Assembly: GCA_013003325.1 (NCBI GenBank)
Contig: JABDJU010000010.1
Coordinates: 1-9,768 of the forward strand
Length of the DNA: 9,768 bases
Direction of reading: 5' to 3'
DNA from: Acidimicrobiales bacterium
GTDB taxonomy: Bacteria; Actinomycetota; Acidimicrobiia; Acidimicrobiales; SZUA-35
Shown in pieces: positions 6,396-9,768 of the stretch (positions within the stretch are counted from its first letter, which is position 1; each line of letters opens with the position of its first letter). Position numbers and translations under genes: made by a program. The notes beneath the pieces were generated by a model. The model worked only from the letters and a program-made list of their open reading frames with translations, was not told the origin of the DNA and searched no databases.

Positions 6396-7448
6396 GTGGT
6401 GAAGTCGCGAGGATGGAATCTGCTGGGCGCGGTGATTGCGTTCCTCGTCGGCTCAGCGTGTTCGGGGGCCGGCGAAGTCGCTGTTCAGGGCATTACGACC
6501 ATCAGCACCTCATCCACCACGACGCAGGCCACGACTACGGTCCCATCCCCGACAACGCAGACATCGTCGACACCATCCACCACCACTGCGCCCTCGACCA
6601 CCCTCGCTCCACTGGCGACGCCCGATCCGTACGAACCATCGGCCAGTGAGGTGTTGCGAGACCGCAAACGACTCGGCGGCCGCTTCGCCCAGGCCGTCCT
6701 CACCTACGGCCCGGACGACTCTGTAGAAACGCAGCTGGCCGCACTCGCCGAGGACTTCGCATTCGAGCCCGACGAGGACACGGCGGAGATGCTCGCCGAG
6801 GCAATGAGCGTTGGCACGACCAACATTGGAACGGTTCGCTATGTGCAGATGGGCGGCAACCGGGAGGACCAGGCGTCGCTGATGGTGTGGGTCGACCAGG
6901 AGCGGATGGACGAGCCGGGTCAGAGGATCAGCGAATCAAGGATCGTCGACGTGAGAATCCAGCGCATCGACGATGCGTGGAGGGTGACCCGCCTGGCTTC
7001 TGTAGGCGGGCCCCGCATCGACCGGCCGGCCGAGCTTGACGATGTGGCCGCGTCGGTGGCCGACCATCCTCGGATCACGATGCCCGACTCAGCTCGCTGG
7101 GATATCTACGCCGGCCACACGACCGACGCCATGCTCGTCCGGATGCTCGAGATTGCCGACATCACCGACTATTCGGTCTTGGTACTCGGTCGCGGCCATC
7201 CTTATCACGTGTTCGCCACCGACAAGGTGAGCCGCCATAGCGTCGGCCAGGCCATGGACGTCTTCGCCGTTGGCGGGGAGCTCGTGGTCGATTCCCGCTA
7301 CGAGGGCTCGCCCACCTGGACCCTGTCCCGACAACTCTTCGACGATGGCATCGGCAGTATCGGAAGCCCCTGGGCATTCGACGGATTCGGCGGCCGCTCC
7401 TTCACTGACGACGTGCACCAGGACCACCTCCATATCACCAGTCTCTAA
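6396..7448 (+). CDS. Putative lipoprotein with M15-like (DD-peptidase fold) zinc motifs
   Basis: This 350-residue envelope protein starts with MVKSRGWNLLGAVIAFLVG and a lipobox-like GSAC (Cys22). A Thr/Ser-rich linker (34-72) follows. The region at about 85-205 (helices, then strands ending IDDAWRVTRL) resembles NTF2/Mce-associated-type outer domains, a weak inference. The C-terminal region (about 225-350) carries SRHSVGQAMD at 279-288, an exact SxHxxGxAxD motif, and HQDHLHI at 341-347. These are the two zinc-ligand motifs of the M15/hedgehog-type peptidase fold (His281, Asp288, His346). A catalytic Glu was not assigned. It may cleave or bind peptidoglycan peptides. The start is GTG 6396, or GTG 6399; the open frame further upstream runs antisense through the sigma gene. 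It is divergent from the sigma operon and may be a target of that sigma. Confidence 0.75.
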   Translation: MVKSRGWNLLGAVIAFLVGSACSGAGEVAVQGITTISTSSTTTQATTTVPSPTTQTSSTPSTTTAPSTTLAPLATPDPYEPSASEVLRDRKRLGGRFAQAVLTYGPDDSVETQLAALAEDFAFEPDEDTAEMLAEAMSVGTTNIGTVRYVQMGGNREDQASLMVWVDQERMDEPGQRISESRIVDVRIQRIDDAWRVTRLASVGGPRIDRPAELDDVAASVADHPRITMPDSARWDIYAGHTTDAMLVRMLEIADITDYSVLVLGRGHPYHVFATDKVSRHSVGQAMDVFAVGGELVVDSRYEGSPTWTLSRQLFDDGIGSIGSPWAFDGFGGRSFTDDVHQDHLHITSL

Positions 7449-7510
7449 GATTCCCTTCGGGGACCCTCCACGCTCGCCTGCGGGCCTTCCTGTTCGACTT
7501 CTCGCTCGGC
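7449..7510 (+). repeat. 62-bp structured intergenic repeat, copy 1
   Basis: This copy begins at the base after the TAA of the peptidase-like gene and matches copy 2 (7588-7649) at 61 of 62 positions. It contains TCCC-TTCG-GGGA (7452-7463), a 4-bp stem closing a UUCG tetraloop, and GCC-TGCG-GGC (7476-7485), a 3-bp stem with a UGCG loop. It may double as a 3'-end processing or termination element for the upstream mRNA, although no U-tract is present. No coding function is proposed. Confidence 0.8.
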
Positions 7511-7550
7511 TACGCCTCGCTCGACGAACCGGCCCTACGGGTCGCCCGGG

Positions 7551-7585
7551 AGCGGCAGCACCCTGCTCGCCACTCGCAGGCCGCT
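7551..7585. repeat. Nested inverted repeat between the two 62-bp copies
   Basis: AGCGGC (7551-7556) pairs with GCCGCT (7580-7585). Inside, GGCAGCA (7554-7560) can alternatively pair with TGCT plus GCC (7564-7571, one bulged C) around a CCC loop. The 77-bp segment 7511-7587 between the copies also holds a short CC-TACG-GG hairpin (7534-7541). The whole of 7449-7649 thus looks like one folded intergenic element. Confidence 0.45.
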
Positions 7586-7587
7586 GA

Positions 7588-7649
7588 GATTCCCTCCGGG
7601 GACCCTCCACGCTCGCCTGCGGGCCTTCCTGTTCGACTTCTCGCTCGGC
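7588..7649 (+). repeat. 62-bp structured intergenic repeat, copy 2
   Basis: This is the second copy, 139 bp downstream of copy 1. The single difference (T at 7457, C at 7596) changes the tetraloop UUCG to UCCG, and both are UNCG loops, so the hairpin 7591-7602 is kept. The GCC-TGCG-GGC hairpin recurs at 7615-7624. Copy 1 continues into the 77-bp spacer, while sequence after copy 2 is unrelated, so copy 2 may be a truncated second unit. Confidence 0.8.
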
Positions 7650-7697
7650 GCTTAGGAAGTTGGCCGGCGATGCCGATGTGGGGAGGATGTCGCCGTC

Positions 7698-7703
7698 TAC
7701 TGT
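7698..7703 (+). promoter_or_regulatory. -10 element (TACTGT) for leaderless hydrolase gene
   Basis: TACTGT (TANNNT) is followed by 7 nt and the GTG at 7711. This supports that start over the TTG, GTG and ATG codons 24-51 nt further upstream in the same frame. A GGGGAGG at 7680-7686 directly abuts the ATG at 7687, too close for normal use as a Shine-Dalgarno sequence there and too far from 7711. Confidence 0.4.
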
Positions 7704-7710
7704 CTCGCCT

Positions 7711-9204
7711 GTGCCTAGAAGGGTTCTCGCGTTTCTCACGATGCTGTTGCTCGCGGCCGGACTCACCGTGCCGGCCGATGCTCAGGAGCCGATGTCGAGG
7801 ATGTCGGCCGCCTCGTCGCTCGACCAGCTCACGATGGCCGACGACTTCTACACCGACTATGCGAGCGTCCTGCGGCTCTACTGGGCCTTCTTCGATCGCC
7901 AACCCGACGTCGAAGGCGCCAAGTACTGGATTCGCATCTATCGCGAGGGCAACGACGTCGCGTCGATCGCCAACGCATTCGAACAGAGCCAAGAGTTCCG
8001 CAACCGCTACGGCTCGCCCTCCAACAATGAGTTCCTCGATGCCCTGTACATGAACGTGCTTGGTCGCCCCAGCGACCAGGCAGGGTTCGAATACTGGCTG
8101 GGTCTGTTGAACAGTGGTCAGCTCGACCGCGGCGGTGTCGTTCAGTACATCTCACTCGACGCCGAGTTCACCAACGCCAACCGATTCGCCGGTGAGGCCA
8201 ACGCCAAGATCGGTGCCGACAGGGGCGCGCCGATCATCGGGTTCGATCGAGACATAAGCACCCGTGGCTTCCGCAACTATGCCTCAACCGCAACCGAGGC
8301 CTGGCGGGTCTACACCCGGGCGCGCGACATCCGCATTCCCTCGACCCACGACTCCTACCAGCAGCCGGCCTACTGGCTGCCCTCCGACGGTCAGCAGCGA
8401 CCGCTGCTGGTGGTGCTTCACAGCTGGAGTTCCAACTACAACCAACAGCTCAACGTCTCGTTCACCCGTTGGGCCGACCGCAATGACTGGGCCATGATCG
8501 CGCCGGACTTCCGTGGCGCCAACGACGATCCGCAGGCGACGGGCTCCGACCTGGTGATCAAGGACATCAAGGACGCGGTCAACTTCGCGCTCGCCAACGA
8601 CGACATCGATCCGACCAAGGTCTTCATGATCGGATTCTCCGGCGGCGGGTTCGCCGTACTCAACATGGCTGGCGAAGCGCCTGAATTGTTCGCCGGTGGC
8701 ATTGCCTGGGTACCGGTCTACGACCTGCCGGAGTGGTACGCCTACCGACTCACCGTCCGACGCCGCCACTACGTCGGTCAGCTTCAGAACTCATGCGGCG
8801 GAGCTCCACTGCCGGGCACCGCAGCCTTCGATGAGTGCAAGCGACGCAGCCCATCCGACACCATCCACAATGCGAAGGCCGCCAATCTGCCGCTCTATAT
8901 AGGAACCGGCCTGCAAGACACGTTGGTCCCGACCTCCCAGTCGTTCAAAGCTTTCGACGCTCTCGTAGCTCCCGACGACCAGTTCGGGCCCGACGTGTAC
9001 GCCGCGGTCGATCAAGGGATCCTCCCGTCCCACCTGGTCGGCGAGAACGACGGCTTCGCCTGGTTTGACGCTCAGGATCGTCCGCTTCTCATGAGCCGGA
9101 CCTCGGGCAACGTGACCCTGGCCGTGTTCCAGGGAACCCACGAGTCGCTCTACGAACCCGGCCTCGAGTGGGCGGCCAAAACCGCCTGGCAACTCGAACG
9201 CTAA
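7711..9204 (+). CDS. Secreted alpha/beta hydrolase (esterase/peptidase-like) with DUF4214-like repeats
   Basis: This 497-residue exported enzyme starts with MPRRVLAFLTMLLLAAGLTVPADA, a standard Sec signal with likely cleavage after Ala24. Two DUF4214-like repeats follow: residues 54-96 (FFDRQPDVEGAKYW to QSQEF) and 110-153 (VLGRPSDQAGFEYW to DAEF). The C-terminal domain, from about 190, is an alpha/beta hydrolase like PHB-depolymerase/S9-type esterases. It shows an LLVVLHSW strand, nucleophile Ser310 in GFSGGG, Asp403 in GTGLQDTLVP and His477 in QGTHESLY, so the triad appears complete. Cys362 and Cys376 may form a disulfide. The substrate is unknown; a polyester, lipid or peptide is possible. 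The in-frame starts at 7660, 7678 and 7687 would only extend the signal N-terminus. The TAA overlaps the stop of the convergent gene. Confidence 0.85.
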   Translation: MPRRVLAFLTMLLLAAGLTVPADAQEPMSRMSAASSLDQLTMADDFYTDYASVLRLYWAFFDRQPDVEGAKYWIRIYREGNDVASIANAFEQSQEFRNRYGSPSNNEFLDALYMNVLGRPSDQAGFEYWLGLLNSGQLDRGGVVQYISLDAEFTNANRFAGEANAKIGADRGAPIIGFDRDISTRGFRNYASTATEAWRVYTRARDIRIPSTHDSYQQPAYWLPSDGQQRPLLVVLHSWSSNYNQQLNVSFTRWADRNDWAMIAPDFRGANDDPQATGSDLVIKDIKDAVNFALANDDIDPTKVFMIGFSGGGFAVLNMAGEAPELFAGGIAWVPVYDLPEWYAYRLTVRRRHYVGQLQNSCGGAPLPGTAAFDECKRRSPSDTIHNAKAANLPLYIGTGLQDTLVPTSQSFKAFDALVAPDDQFGPDVYAAVDQGILPSHLVGENDGFAWFDAQDRPLLMSRTSGNVTLAVFQGTHESLYEPGLEWAAKTAWQLER

Positions 9205-9768
9205 CCGCCGACGTACACAACCGAGAGCGAGGTCGGCACCTCTTCGATCAGCTCACCGGTCGCCCCGTCGAGAACAAGTATCCGATCGGTCGAGTAGTCG
9301 TACCCGAGCCATTCCTCACCCTCGGGTGTGAGGCCGACGAAGGCGCGATCGCCGGTGAACGACAGTGATGCGATGGGCGTGTCGACCTCCCGTGTCCACA
9401 GCACCTCCCCCGTGGTTGTGTTTCGGACCCGGACCGACATCTGGGGGGCGGCAGCCCATCCTCCGACGTACACGCCGTGGAGCGCGACGGAGGCATCAGC
9501 GTTGTAGAAGAGCTCGCTCACGATGTCGTCGCCGTTGATCCTCAGCCCAGTCTCGTTGTAGAACTCGGCGTTTCCCTCAGCATCCCCGGTGTAGGTGAAG
9601 ACCCGACCGGCCACCCGCTCCACGCCCCACCACTCGACCTCACCCCCGTAGCCGCCGAAGGGTGCGATCGGCAGGGAATCGCCGGTGGCACAGTCGACGG
9701 CGTAGGCGGGAACTTCGTACCGTTCGCCGTTCCAGATTCCCTGGACCTGTGTGGTGTCGTCCCAGTCC
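9201..9768 (-). CDS. PQQ/WD40-like beta-propeller protein, 5' end missing
   Basis: This is the C-terminal 188 residues of a larger protein whose frame is open through the right edge of the window. The GTG at 9623 is internal, because beta-propeller sequence continues before it. Repeated blade-like units end with a TGE/TGD turn: VDCATGDSLPI (about 24-34 from the edge), NTTTGEVLWTREV (about 116-128) and LVLDGATGELIEEV (about 164-177). Intervening strands read VALHGVYVGG and SLSFTGDRAFVGL. The pattern fits a PQQ/quinoprotein-type propeller. The absence of charged or membrane segments and the many Trp/Gly turns suggest an extracytoplasmic protein, but the N-terminus is needed. TAG (9201-9203) overlaps the TAA of the hydrolase. 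The function is unknown. Confidence 0.7.
   Translation of the reverse strand, partial: DWDDTTQVQGIWNGERYEVPAYAVDCATGDSLPIAPFGGYGGEVEWWGVERVAGRVFTYTGDAEGNAEFYNETGLRINGDDIVSELFYNADASVALHGVYVGGWAAAPQMSVRVRNTTTGEVLWTREVDTPIASLSFTGDRAFVGLTPEGEEWLGYDYSTDRILVLDGATGELIEEVPTSLSVVYVGG

Noticed and set aside
7449..7649. CRISPR array or tRNA-like structure
   Set aside because: There are only two repeat copies, 62 bp long with a 77-bp structured spacer, and no cloverleaf or cas genes. It is better described as a structured intergenic repeat.

Overview
The window reads as a GC-rich chromosomal segment (roughly two thirds G+C by eye) of an actinobacterium. Support comes from a SigE-family sigma factor with a co-transcribed one-TM anti-sigma-like protein, frequent GTG/TTG starts, Thr/Pro-rich extracytoplasmic linkers, and starts that look leaderless (TANNNT about 7 nt before an ATG or GTG). 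The secreted protein with a DUF4214-like module suggests Acidimicrobiia or an Ilumatobacter-like relative; this placement is inference. Both ends of the window cut through genes.

Region 1 (1-2963, + strand) is one tightly packed transport operon: a 5'-truncated ABC-2-type ATPase, its six-helix permease starting 1 nt later, and a DinF-type MATE exporter whose TTG start overlaps the permease stop by 8 nt. A convergent spacer of 141 bp with a hairpin follows.

Region 2 (3105-4029) holds two divergent small genes, a DUF952-family protein (-) and a Cys-containing lipoprotein (+). Their inferred transcription starts lie only about 35 bp apart, so their promoters would overlap.

Region 3 (4036-7448) looks like a cell-envelope signalling module. 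A SigE-family sigma factor and a membrane-anchored anti-sigma-like partner, with Ig-like and SH3-like outer domains, are joined by an ATGA overlap on the - strand. Divergent to them is a lipoprotein with an M15-like zinc peptidase motif pair. The 150-bp divergent spacer carries a direct repeat flanking a candidate sigma promoter.

Region 4 (7449-9768) begins with a structured intergenic repeat: two 62-bp copies, period 139 bp, differing at one base that falls at the variable position of a UNCG tetraloop hairpin. Next is a secreted alpha/beta hydrolase fused to DUF4214-like repeats. It converges, with overlapping stop codons, on a 5'-truncated beta-propeller protein on the - strand.

No rRNA, tRNA, CRISPR array, transposase or phage gene was seen. 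No wholly new system is evident. The points most worth following up are the UNCG-hairpin repeat, the consistent leaderless architecture, and the sigma/anti-sigma/peptidase module.
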